Shown here piece after piece: positions 44,356 through 53,114 of a stretch of DNA of 64,000 nt. The stretch's first letter is position 1; every line of letters starts with the position of its first letter. This DNA comes from Aquimarina sp. AU58 (GTDB taxonomy: Bacteria > Bacteroidota > Bacteroidia > Flavobacteriales > Flavobacteriaceae). The stretch spans positions 1,922,001 to 1,986,000 of the forward strand of contig NZ_OMPD01000014.1 of assembly GCF_900312745.1 (NCBI RefSeq), given 5' to 3'. A program made the position numbers and the translations under genes. The notes beneath the pieces are model-generated. The model was given only the letters and a program-made list of their open reading frames with translations, made no database searches and was not told the DNA's origin.

Positions 44356-44387
44356 TATAGATAAAAGAATTAAATCTTTACCCCAAA
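44356..44387 (-). promoter_or_regulatory. Putative promoter of the SLC13 gene
   Basis: On the minus strand TTTG (44387-44384) is followed after 20 nt by TATCTATA (44363-44356), close to the Bacteroidota consensus. It is 50 nt upstream of the start codon. Confidence 0.35.
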
Positions 44388-44498
44388 GCATAGAAATATT
44401 ACTTCGGGAGTATAGGGTAATAGTTAGGGTGGTCTCCATAAATTCTATAAAAAAGATACGGCAGAAAGAAAAAAGATATATTGTATAATTGGGTTTTG

Positions 44499-44861
44499 TT
44501 AAGGTATCATAACCTTAGATTTGTCACTATTTCGTGCAGAAATAAGATGAAAGTTTTTATCAACTTTTACAATAATTATTTTACCGGTATGTAAATTAAC
44601 CATCTTCCATCTAAAACCATAAGATGTTTCAAAAATCGCAGATCTAGCTGTTTTCCGTAAATCAATTTCATCAATGTTTTCGACAATTTGATTCGCCAAA
44701 AGATCAAGTCCTCTTTCTTTAACTTCTTCTGTAGAAAGTTTACGATCACGAGGGTTTTGACTTTGATCAATAGTAATTTGGTATGAAGATGCTTCAATAC
44801 TACTATTAGGAAATACTAAAAAAGAGAAAAATACTAAAAAAGAGAGTATGTAATTTTTCAT
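44499..44861 (-). CDS. Small secreted protein of unknown function
   Basis: A protein of 120 residues with a signal peptide (about 1-24, ending SIEAS). The mature part has a basic stretch (NPRDRKLSTEEVKERG), one amphipathic helix (LLANQIVENIDEIDLRKTAR) and a C-terminal beta part ending KVMIP. No family is recognised. It stands alone, with a terminator of the M28 gene upstream of it at 44969. Confidence 0.6.
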   Translation of the reverse strand: MKNYILSFLVFFSFLVFPNSSIEASSYQITIDQSQNPRDRKLSTEEVKERGLDLLANQIVENIDEIDLRKTARSAIFETSYGFRWKMVNLHTGKIIIVKVDKNFHLISARNSDKSKVMIP

Positions 44862-44968
44862 AATCTAACGATTTTGTGAATTACATACTATATCACTGAA
44901 TAATATGCAATTACGTTGGGTTTACGTGTATTGTCATAGGTATTTGTATAGTGCTTAACAATTATCTT

Positions 44969-45009
44969 AAAAAGGGGTATTGTAAAATTAACGCTTAAAT
45001 ACCTTTTTT
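44969..45009 (-). terminator. Probable terminator of the M28 peptidase gene
   Basis: AAAAAGG-GTATT pairs with AATACC-TTTTT around a 16-nt loop with one bulged G, about 110 nt downstream of the stop. Minus-strand T run follows. Confidence 0.45.
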
Positions 45010-45121
45010 ATGATATTGTTATGTTAAAAAAATGATAATTTCTCTTAAAATTTTGCTTTTCTATCTTTTATTGTTATAAAAAATCAATTTCCGTAATTTT
45101 AATACGGTGATTACTTTATTC

Positions 45122-46591
45122 TCATTTCTTATATAGTTTTTTACCAGCCTCATAATATTTATCCCCTTCTATCCAAAAAGGAGTTGTTTCATTGTTAGCA
45201 ATATTTCTGCACGCTAAAACATAAGATTGAAAAAACTTAAATAAATAGTCATAATCCAAGGTATCAGGATTATCGGTAACCTGGTGGTAGTACTTTGTGA
45301 TTTCTTCGTCAAAAGCTGTGAATCCCATACTAAAAGTAGGTGCAGGAATCCCTTTTGCAGCAAAGTGTACATTATCAGACCGATCAAATAATCCTTGTTC
45401 GGGAGCAGGATCATCAATGGCTTTTAGTCCAAATTTGGTAGCAGCGTCTTCAATATCCTTTTGTGCAGTTGTTCTGCTTAAACCAATAATCGTTGCCAGT
45501 GTTGTATCATTATAACCTCCATTATCACTATTAAAACAATATACCATTTGGTGTAAAGGAATTACAGGGTGGTCTACATACCACTTACTTCCTAATAGCC
45601 CTTTCTCTTCTCCTGTAAATAGGATAAAAAGCGCCGATCTTTTGGTTGGATATTTTGCAATATTTTCTGCCGCAGAAAGTACAGTAACCGTACCTACAGC
45701 ATTATCTCTTGCTCCGTTATATATCGAATCATTTTCAACGGCTTTACCGATACCCACATGATCGTAATGAGCAGAATAAATGATGTATTCATTTTTAAGT
45801 TTGGGATCAGTACCTTCTACATAACCAACGACGTTTTGCGAGGTAACCGCACTTTTTTTAATTCCTTCAATAGTAAATTCGATATCAATCTCTTTATTTG
45901 TCGCAAATAGTTTACTAATGTTTTCATTTTTGTCATTTATCCATGTATGAGAAAAGCTGTCTGTATCTTCTTTTTGATCTGCAACAATCATTTTTTCACC
46001 ATTTAAATAGTGCTCTAATCTCATCCACGTTGGGTCATCAAGATTAGAAACCTCAATAATACCTATGGCACCTTTTTGTTTAGCGAGGGTATTCTTTTCT
46101 TTTGCTGTAGAAAAAGCTGGTCTGATATTTTTATTGTCTTTAGTTCCTATAATAGTAATTACATATTTCCCTTTTACATCAATAGTATTATAATCTTCTT
46201 CCAGACCGTGATTTAGGAAAACAGCTTTTCCTTTATAATTGATATTTCCCGATGCTACTGTAGCTATTTTATTAAGCACTAAAGCTCCTGTTTTAAATTC
46301 GGTCTTTGTAGCTCCAGACGTTTTCTCCAGCTCTACATTTTGAAGATAACTAGTTGTTTTGGGAATTGGTTTTACTCCATATCCTCGTAGCATATTAGCA
46401 AGATATTGCGCTGCAATTTTGTTTTCAGGACTTCCGGTTTGCCTACCTTTTAGTTCATCTGAAGCCAGAAAGTAAATATGCCCTTCGATTTCGCTTTTAG
46501 AAACAGTAGATTTTACTTTTTCGACATCATCCTGTGCCGAAATAGAGATGGTAAAAAGAAAAAGTAACGAGAGTATAATAGATTTTTTCAT
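45122..46591 (-). CDS. M28-family zinc aminopeptidase
   Basis: A secreted protein of 489 residues (signal ending TISISAQ). A PA-type insert at about 130-240 precedes the catalytic domain. The zinc ligands and catalytic residues are in order: SAHYDHVG, YNGARDNAVG, FTGEEKGLLGS, FNSDNGGYN, and the C-terminal YYHQVTDNPDT. ASDELKGRQTGSPEN near the N-terminus is a family signature. It removes N-terminal residues from peptides in the periplasm or outside. A -7-like TATCTTTG motif lies 60 nt upstream (46658-46651). Monocistronic. Confidence 0.92.
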   Translation of the reverse strand: MKKSIILSLLFLFTISISAQDDVEKVKSTVSKSEIEGHIYFLASDELKGRQTGSPENKIAAQYLANMLRGYGVKPIPKTTSYLQNVELEKTSGATKTEFKTGALVLNKIATVASGNINYKGKAVFLNHGLEEDYNTIDVKGKYVITIIGTKDNKNIRPAFSTAKEKNTLAKQKGAIGIIEVSNLDDPTWMRLEHYLNGEKMIVADQKEDTDSFSHTWINDKNENISKLFATNKEIDIEFTIEGIKKSAVTSQNVVGYVEGTDPKLKNEYIIYSAHYDHVGIGKAVENDSIYNGARDNAVGTVTVLSAAENIAKYPTKRSALFILFTGEEKGLLGSKWYVDHPVIPLHQMVYCFNSDNGGYNDTTLATIIGLSRTTAQKDIEDAATKFGLKAIDDPAPEQGLFDRSDNVHFAAKGIPAPTFSMGFTAFDEEITKYYHQVTDNPDTLDYDYLFKFFQSYVLACRNIANNETTPFWIEGDKYYEAGKKLYKK

Positions 46592-46789
46592 GATTGAGAA
46601 TGATATAATTGTGTGATCAAATTAATGGTATAGTATAGCTACCTTCTTTTCAAAGATAACAATTGTTTGTACTTTGTTATAATACACGAAGTTGTTTTCT
46701 AATAAATATTGTCAAAAACAAATGTTAATTCTCATTTCTTCGATAGATAATAAGTTCTTATCTTTTATAAATTATACTAACTTTATCTA

Positions 46790-47920
46790 ATGAAAAAAGA
46801 AAAAAAAGTATTTAGAAAAGGCTTTGCATTCAAAATCTTTGAGGCACCAGAACAATCTCTGTTTGATAAGCTTTTTGATATTTTTCAAGAAGTTATCACT
46901 CATACTTCAGGAGATCTTGATGAGGCTTTGGACTGGATGAGGGAATTAGATAAAGAATATCAGCTTACCGATGAGAATTACACGCTGGATGATTTTGTAG
47001 AGGATTTAAAAAAGAAGGGATACATTCGAGAAGAGATAAAACCAGATGGTAAAGGAGGGATGTCTATTACAGCCAAAACCGAACAGGCAATTCGCAAAAG
47101 GGCATTGGATCAAATTTTTGGAAAGTTAAAACGAAGCGGAGCAGGTAATCACAGAACAAGTTATATTGGTAAAGGAGATGAACACTCTGGAGAGTTTCGC
47201 AATTATCAATACGGAGATTCGTTAGAGCAAATATCAATAACAGAGAGCCTTAAAAATGCACAAATCAATCATGGTATTGGTGATTTAAATCTTACCGAAG
47301 ATGACCTTGTAGTCGAAGAAACCCAGTATAAAGCACAAATGAGTACAGTACTAATGATTGATATTAGTCACAGTATGATTCTATATGGTGAGGATCGTAT
47401 AACTCCCGCCAAGAAAGTTGCAATGGCACTTGCAGAGCTTATTATTACCAAATACCCTAAAGACACATTGGATATATTGGTTTTTGGTAATGATGCATGG
47501 CCAATTGCGATCAAAGATTTACCTTACTTACAGGTAGGACCATATCATACGAATACCGTAGCAGGTTTACAGTTGGCTATGGATATGTTGCGAAGAAAAC
47601 GTAATACAAACAAGCAGATTTTTATGATTACCGATGGTAAACCCAGTTGTTTAAGAATGCCAGATGGACAATACTATAAAAATAGTAATGGATTAGACAG
47701 GTATATCGTAAGTAAATGTTATATGATGGCTCAACAAGCCAGGAAATTACATATCCCCATAACGACTTTTATGATTGCACAAGACCCTTATTTAATGCAA
47801 TTTGTAAGAGAGTTTACCTATGCAAATCAAGGAAAAGCATTTTATACCGGTCTTAATGGTTTAGGTGAAATGATTTTTGAAGATTATGAAACGAATAGAA
47901 AAAAAAGGATACGAGGATAA
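46790..47920 (+). CDS. VWA-domain protein (CoxE/ChlD-like partner of MoxR AAA+)
   Basis: A cytosolic protein of 376 residues. The N-terminal half is helical and charged. The C-terminal half is a von Willebrand A domain with MIDISHSM near residue 188 (DxSxS of the MIDAS metal site), DILVFGNDAWP and MITDGKPSCL (the later MIDAS Asp). Such proteins work with MoxR-like ATPases as metal-dependent adaptors in enzyme or complex maturation. The partner ATPase gene follows after 45 bp on the same strand. The client is unknown. Confidence 0.85.
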   Translation: MKKEKKVFRKGFAFKIFEAPEQSLFDKLFDIFQEVITHTSGDLDEALDWMRELDKEYQLTDENYTLDDFVEDLKKKGYIREEIKPDGKGGMSITAKTEQAIRKRALDQIFGKLKRSGAGNHRTSYIGKGDEHSGEFRNYQYGDSLEQISITESLKNAQINHGIGDLNLTEDDLVVEETQYKAQMSTVLMIDISHSMILYGEDRITPAKKVAMALAELIITKYPKDTLDILVFGNDAWPIAIKDLPYLQVGPYHTNTVAGLQLAMDMLRRKRNTNKQIFMITDGKPSCLRMPDGQYYKNSNGLDRYIVSKCYMMAQQARKLHIPITTFMIAQDPYLMQFVREFTYANQGKAFYTGLNGLGEMIFEDYETNRKKRIRG

Positions 47921-47965
47921 ACTCGTTTTGAATTTAAAAGTAATTGTAAGAACGAAAAAGAAAAG

Positions 47966-49429
47966 ATGAAAATTTTAGATATAAAGACATTAGGCCAATT
48001 AAAAAAATCGGGATATAAAAGTATATCGATAAAAGATGAATTAAGAAATAATCTAAGAACTAAGATTAGTAATAACGAAGATACTTTTACTGGTATTCAT
48101 GGGTATGAAAATACGGTGATTCCCGAATTAGAAAGAGCAATTCTTTCTAGGCATAATATTAATTTATTAGGGTTAAGGGGGCAGGCAAAAACCCGTTTGG
48201 CAAGGCAAATGATAAACCTACTGGATGAATGGGTTCCTGTGGTAGAGGGGTCAGAAATTAATGATGATCCGTTTCATCCTATTTCTAGATATGCTACTAA
48301 CTTGATAGAAGAAAAAGGAGACAACACACCTATTAGCTGGTTATATCGATCAGAACGTTTTGCAGAAAAATTAGCAACTCCAGATGTTACTGTGGCAGAT
48401 ATTATAGGAGATGTAGATCCAATTAAAGCTGCTAATCTAAAATTAAGCTACGCAGATGACCGTGTGATTCATTTTGGGATGATCCCAAGGGCAAACCGAA
48501 GTATTTTTGTAATTAATGAATTGCCAGATTTACAGGCCCGTATACAAGTGGCATTATTTAATATTTTACAAGAAGGAGATATCCAGATTAGAGGATTTAA
48601 ACTTCGATTACCATTAGATATACAGTTTGTATTTACAGCAAACCCAGAGGATTATACGAATCGAGGAAGCATTGTAACCCCTTTAAAAGATAGAATAGGA
48701 TCACAGATTCTTACTCACTATCCCAAAACTGTAGCAATAGCAAAAACGATTACCCAGCAAGAGGCTAAATTAGATTCAAGGCAAGCCGATTTGGTTTATG
48801 TACCAGAGATAGCAAAAGACTTATTAGAACAAATTAGTTTTCAGGCTAGGGAAAGTGAGTTTATTGATCATAAAAGTGGTATAAGTGCCAGGATGAGTAT
48901 TACTGCTTATGAAAATTTGTTAAGTATGGCAGAATACCGGGCATTGCGATCTGGTGATGATCAAACAGTATTGCGATTAAGTGATTTTACAGGGATTATT
49001 CCTGCTATTACCGGCAAAGTAGAACTGGTATATGAAGGAGAGCAGGAGGGAGCTGCTTCTGTAGCAAATTCCTTAATTGCTGATGCTATCAAGACTTTAT
49101 TTTCCGAATACTTTCCGAAAATCGAAAAACTAGAGAAAGAAGATTATGAAAGCCCATATCAAAACCTGATAAATTGGTTTTTTGAAGAGAGTGGGTTTGA
49201 ATTACTAGATGATATATCAGATAAAGAATATAAAGAAAAACTAGATGCCATTACACCACTTAAAAACCTGATTAATGAATATCATCCCGAAATGAATACA
49301 GAAGAAACTTATTTTATGATGGAATTCTTATTATGGGGATTGGTAGAATTTAAGAAACTAAGTAAACATAGATTATCAGAAGGATTTCATTTTAATGATC
49401 TTTATGGGAGTTATATAAGTGGGCTATAG
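47966..49429 (+). CDS. MoxR/magnesium-chelatase-I-like AAA+ ATPase
   Basis: A protein of 487 residues. Walker A is GLRGQAKT at residues 69-76; the Walker B region is FVINELPDLQARIQVALFN, with an Asn where many AAA+ have Asp, followed by GDIQIRGFKLRLPLDIQFVFTANPED (sensor 1) and PLKDRIGS (arginine-finger region). The length and the RGxxxTPLKDRIG segment place it with the ChlI/MoxR group. It presumably remodels a client protein together with the VWA protein encoded upstream. A helical C-terminal region of ~130 residues follows the AAA+ lid. Confidence 0.87.
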   Translation: MKILDIKTLGQLKKSGYKSISIKDELRNNLRTKISNNEDTFTGIHGYENTVIPELERAILSRHNINLLGLRGQAKTRLARQMINLLDEWVPVVEGSEINDDPFHPISRYATNLIEEKGDNTPISWLYRSERFAEKLATPDVTVADIIGDVDPIKAANLKLSYADDRVIHFGMIPRANRSIFVINELPDLQARIQVALFNILQEGDIQIRGFKLRLPLDIQFVFTANPEDYTNRGSIVTPLKDRIGSQILTHYPKTVAIAKTITQQEAKLDSRQADLVYVPEIAKDLLEQISFQARESEFIDHKSGISARMSITAYENLLSMAEYRALRSGDDQTVLRLSDFTGIIPAITGKVELVYEGEQEGAASVANSLIADAIKTLFSEYFPKIEKLEKEDYESPYQNLINWFFEESGFELLDDISDKEYKEKLDAITPLKNLINEYHPEMNTEETYFMMEFLLWGLVEFKKLSKHRLSEGFHFNDLYGSYISGL

Positions 49430-49562
49430 TTTGTAAATATAGAGATTTGTACAAAAAAATTAAAATGAAAGTATAGAAACAAATACACATTAGTGATAGT
49501 TGAGTAACATATTGGTAGGTCATGACATGTACTTAATAGTATTAACAAATATCATTTAGATT

Positions 49563-49958
49563 ATGGAAAAAAAATATGCAATTTTACCAGACAGAATAAA
49601 AGCTGTTGTAATAGATGGAATAGTCTTAGTTGCACTAATGTTTGTTATAACAGAAATCTTTGCTTTGTTTGATGAGGTTCCTGTTTTTTTTAGAATTATA
49701 GCTTTCATTTTTATTTTTGTTCTATACGATCCAATATTGACGGCTAGGTATGGAGGTACTGTAGGGCATTCTTTTAGCAATATTGTAGTGAAAAGAGAAG
49801 AAGATCATAATAAAAATATTTCCCTTCATAAAGCACTTATACGATTCTTAATAAAATTCTTATTAGGGTGGATCTCATTGATAACAGTTACTGGGAATAA
49901 AAAAAGAAAAGCAATTCATGATTTTGCCGCTGGCTCTATTGTTATAGAAACAAAATAA
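49563..49958 (+). CDS. RDD-family membrane protein
   Basis: A protein of 131 residues. The opening region ILPDRIKAVVIDGIVL has the Arg and Asp of the RDD motif, followed by three hydrophobic segments (about 17-36, 40-60, 94-115) and RYGGTVGHSFSNIVVKRE, the family's G-T-x-G-x-x-x-x-x-I-V loop. Members are small transporters or ion-handling proteins of unknown specificity. The ending HDFAAGSIVI is typical. Its own promoter is not evident. Confidence 0.85.
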   Translation: MEKKYAILPDRIKAVVIDGIVLVALMFVITEIFALFDEVPVFFRIIAFIFIFVLYDPILTARYGGTVGHSFSNIVVKREEDHNKNISLHKALIRFLIKFLLGWISLITVTGNKKRKAIHDFAAGSIVIETK

Positions 49959-50042
49959 CCAATATTATAAATAACATCTACATTTTTAGGATAATTAGAC
50001 AAAAGTGAGGAATATTTGAATATAGAATCCTACTACAATTAA

Positions 50043-50867
50043 TTACCACCAAACGACAAAAAAACGGTCATAAGAATCTTCATTACTTCTCATCCAGAGT
50101 AATGGAGATTTTTTTTGTGATAATGATATCTGTACCTGCTCTTTTATATCTTCAAAAGAAAACCAGGCGTCACTATATTTTGGATCGATAACCCAATCTT
50201 TTTTCTTCGGAATATTAAAATGAAAGCTATCATATTGTTCTGAAGTAAAATCCTTTAATGATATCCAAAAACCTATTATACATTGATTGTTTACAATAGG
50301 GTACAGCTCTTTTTTCATAGATACAGGAACAAAAAGATTTGCCATATAATATACTTGTTGATGAATACTTTTTGAATTTATATGTAAGTCTTCAAGAATA
50401 GATAAGGTTTCTTCTCTATAGAGTAAAGGCAATTGTTTTGTCTTTAGTTTTTCTATTTTTTGAAGTAAAGTATCTTTGCGATTTGGGCCAATCCATTGCT
50501 GAAGTTCCCCTTCAATTAATGGGTCATACAGATAAAATTTGTATACAACTTCAATATGTAAAGTGTTATTATTTCTATGATCTTTTACTAGAAAATCTAA
50601 TTCTCCGATTGTTATTTTATTCTGGTATACCTGAATATTCTTTGCTATAATCTCGTACTGGTCAGTATTGGTAATACCATATTCAAAAAAAAACTCTATA
50701 CGCTTACCTAATACTTCATTATCCCGAATATTAATTTCTGTTTCATCGGGTAAAGCATCGTTTTCTAGTATTTCTTCGATATTAAAAGGAGATAATCCCA
50801 AAAGAGTTTTGTCGGTCCATAAGGGTTTACTATTTAAAAACCCTAGATATTCATTTTTGATTGACAT
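50043..50867 (-). CDS. DUF1853-family protein
   Basis: A cytosolic protein of 274 residues. The central ITIGELDFLVKD ... LHIEVVYKFYLYD segment (about 105-135) and WIGPNRKDTLLQKIEKL match DUF1853, where the E-x-D ... E-x-x-x-K spacing is reminiscent of PD-(D/E)xK nuclease folds. Nuclease activity is unproven. The C-terminal part is rich in Trp and ends DRFFVVWW. It lies 8 bp downstream of a hybrid kinase gene, so it is probably expressed with it, a link whose meaning is not clear. Confidence 0.8.
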   Translation of the reverse strand: MSIKNEYLGFLNSKPLWTDKTLLGLSPFNIEEILENDALPDETEINIRDNEVLGKRIEFFFEYGITNTDQYEIIAKNIQVYQNKITIGELDFLVKDHRNNNTLHIEVVYKFYLYDPLIEGELQQWIGPNRKDTLLQKIEKLKTKQLPLLYREETLSILEDLHINSKSIHQQVYYMANLFVPVSMKKELYPIVNNQCIIGFWISLKDFTSEQYDSFHFNIPKKKDWVIDPKYSDAWFSFEDIKEQVQISLSQKKSPLLWMRSNEDSYDRFFVVWW

Positions 50868-50874
50868 TTAGACT

Positions 50875-52953
50875 TTAGGTAAATTTTGATTTTGAAAAAA
50901 CTGAAAAGTATTTATTAATGATAGGTTTCAGTATTTTTCTATCTACGGGTTTAGAAACAAAATCATCGCATCCTGCATCTAATGCTTTTTGGATATCTTC
51001 TTCTGTAGAATAAGCCGTTTGTGCTACAATAGGTAATCCGGGTCTCATTTTCTTTATCTTTCTTGTAGCTGTATACCCATCCATTACAGGCATTCTTATA
51101 TCCATGAGAATTAAATCTATATGTTCATTTTTTTTGCAAATCTCTACTGCTTTCTTACCATTTTCTGCACGATGAATTACAAATTTATATCCTTTCATTT
51201 TAAGTAATATCGTTTTAAGGAATAAAAAATTTACATCTCCGTCCTCTACAATTAAAATAACTTGTTTTATAGGAATATCCGGAGCCTTTTCTTTCTCCAA
51301 AGGAGTATCAGATATCACAGAATTAACAATGGGATGGTATGGTACGGTTAATGTAAATATGGAACCTTTATTAACCATTGAAACAAAAGTAACATTACCA
51401 CCGATTAAATTGGCATTTTTCTGGGCAATTGATAAACCCAATCCAAGACCATCATAGCTTTTTGTAGCTTCTTTTTCAGATTGTGAGAAGTTTCTAAATA
51501 TTAGTTCCTGGTCTTCGGGTTTAATACCGATTCCCGTATCTATTATGGTAATCACCAAAGAACTATTTTCAATTTCGCAAGAAATTTCTATCATACCTTT
51601 GGTTGTAAATTTAATTGCATTATCAATAAGGTTTTGTAAAATCTTGTGGATTTTTAGTTTATCCATAAGTATGATTCCCTGATCATCTGTTAATTTATTA
51701 TTGAGGTATATTGCAATGTTTTTGCTAATCGCTTTACTCTGAAAATCGGAAAATAGTTTTTGCAACGTCTCATTAATATTTATTTCTTCAAAACGAACTT
51801 CGACCTGATTAGTTTCTAATTTTGAAATTTCAATAATGTCATCGATAATGTTGATTAATTGATTACTACTATTTATAATAATTTTTGAATATTCTTTTTG
51901 TTGATCCGATGTAATTTGTGGATCATTAAGTAATTCAGAAAAACCAATAATACCATTCATAGGTGTACGTACTTCATGAGAAATATTATGAATAAATGCA
52001 GTTTTTAATTTATTACTCTCTTCGGCTCGTTCTTTAGCAATTTTTAATTCTTTTGTTTTTTGTTTGATTAAATATTTAAGATATCTGTTAAGAAGAAGAA
52101 TAACAATTAACGACAATAGAATAATCCCGGTAAGTGTAATCCAGAAGCTTGCTTTTTTATAAAAAGGAACGACGGCATTATATAGCCAATTGTCAAAAAT
52201 GATTTCCTTTTCGCGATCAGTAATACTATTAGTCGTCTTAGCAATAATCTCACTAAGCATGGTATTACTTTTTTGAACCGCAAGACTTGGAGCGTATGTA
52301 TATTGAGTTTCTGAAACAATTTTAAGATTATCTAGGTTTTCAGTTTTTATAAGATAATTGGCTACTGCTTTCGGTCCTATATAAGCATGGTATTTTCCAG
52401 AACTAACTTTTTTTAAACAACTTAAATCATCTATTTCTGTAGAAATGTTGAGATCTTTTTCATACTCTTTTAGAATCTCATATATCGCATAATCTTTAGG
52501 AACCGTAATTATTTTGTCGTTATAATCTGTTAGACGTGCACCATAATCGACACCTTTTTGAGCTACAATAGTATGACTAGACTCAAAGAGTTGTGAGTAG
52601 AAATTAAAGTAAGCATCTCTTTTATTGGTTTGTTGAATTTCTAAAATGATTTCAATTTTATTATTTTTTGCATCATTTAGAAGTTGTTCCCAATTTGTAT
52701 ATAGTTTTCGCTGAAATTTGCGATCTATTTTCTTTTCGATAAGTGAGAGATAATCGATTAAGATACCATCTATTTCTTCATTTTCATTAATGAATTGATA
52801 TGGGGCATAATATGGAAAAAGCCCAACAGAAATACTATCATTGTTTTGTAGCCAATCTTTCTCTTTGTCACTTAGGACTGTAGATTTCGAACAAGAAAAA
52901 AATCCTATCCATATACTAAAGGAACAGAAAATATATAGTAATTTTTTTGCCAT
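50875..52953 (-). CDS. BvgS-like hybrid histidine kinase (SBP3 sensor, REC), copy 1
   Basis: A protein of 692 residues. The N-terminus has a lipobox-like FFSC, then a periplasmic substrate-binding domain of the SBP_bac_3 type (about 40-255, ISVGLFPYYAPYQFINENEE). A membrane segment follows (about 270-290) and a cytoplasmic coiled coil. HisKA has FIHNISHEVRTPMNG with the phosphoacceptor His; HATPase has NLIDNAIKF, DTGIGI and GLGLGLSI. The receiver is C-terminal with LILMDIRMPVMDG and SKPV. No DNA-binding output is present, so another protein must act on the phosphate. A paralogue is at 53115; a Bacteroidota promoter lies upstream. Confidence 0.88.
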   Translation of the reverse strand: MAKKLLYIFCSFSIWIGFFSCSKSTVLSDKEKDWLQNNDSISVGLFPYYAPYQFINENEEIDGILIDYLSLIEKKIDRKFQRKLYTNWEQLLNDAKNNKIEIILEIQQTNKRDAYFNFYSQLFESSHTIVAQKGVDYGARLTDYNDKIITVPKDYAIYEILKEYEKDLNISTEIDDLSCLKKVSSGKYHAYIGPKAVANYLIKTENLDNLKIVSETQYTYAPSLAVQKSNTMLSEIIAKTTNSITDREKEIIFDNWLYNAVVPFYKKASFWITLTGIILLSLIVILLLNRYLKYLIKQKTKELKIAKERAEESNKLKTAFIHNISHEVRTPMNGIIGFSELLNDPQITSDQQKEYSKIIINSSNQLINIIDDIIEISKLETNQVEVRFEEININETLQKLFSDFQSKAISKNIAIYLNNKLTDDQGIILMDKLKIHKILQNLIDNAIKFTTKGMIEISCEIENSSLVITIIDTGIGIKPEDQELIFRNFSQSEKEATKSYDGLGLGLSIAQKNANLIGGNVTFVSMVNKGSIFTLTVPYHPIVNSVISDTPLEKEKAPDIPIKQVILIVEDGDVNFLFLKTILLKMKGYKFVIHRAENGKKAVEICKKNEHIDLILMDIRMPVMDGYTATRKIKKMRPGLPIVAQTAYSTEEDIQKALDAGCDDFVSKPVDRKILKPIINKYFSVFSKSKFT

Positions 52954-52996
52954 AGCTTTTTACTAGTTATCCCTTACTTTTCTTGCTCCTTATTAA

Positions 52997-53027
52997 TAAA
53001 GATACTATTTAATAGTAACACTTTCAA
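52997..53027 (-). promoter_or_regulatory. Promoter of hybrid kinase copy 1
   Basis: On the minus strand TTG (53027-53025) is followed after 20 nt by TATCTTTA (53004-52997), matching TTG/TAnnTTTG. The same block, with few differences, occurs at 56534-56564. It is 44 nt upstream of the start at 52953. Confidence 0.5.
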
Positions 53028-53114
53028 GAAACACCAGGCTTATTTGTAGAACAAAGTGAATTAATATAGATTCGAAAATCATAAACTTTTATACTCTAAG
53101 GCATTGTATTTCTT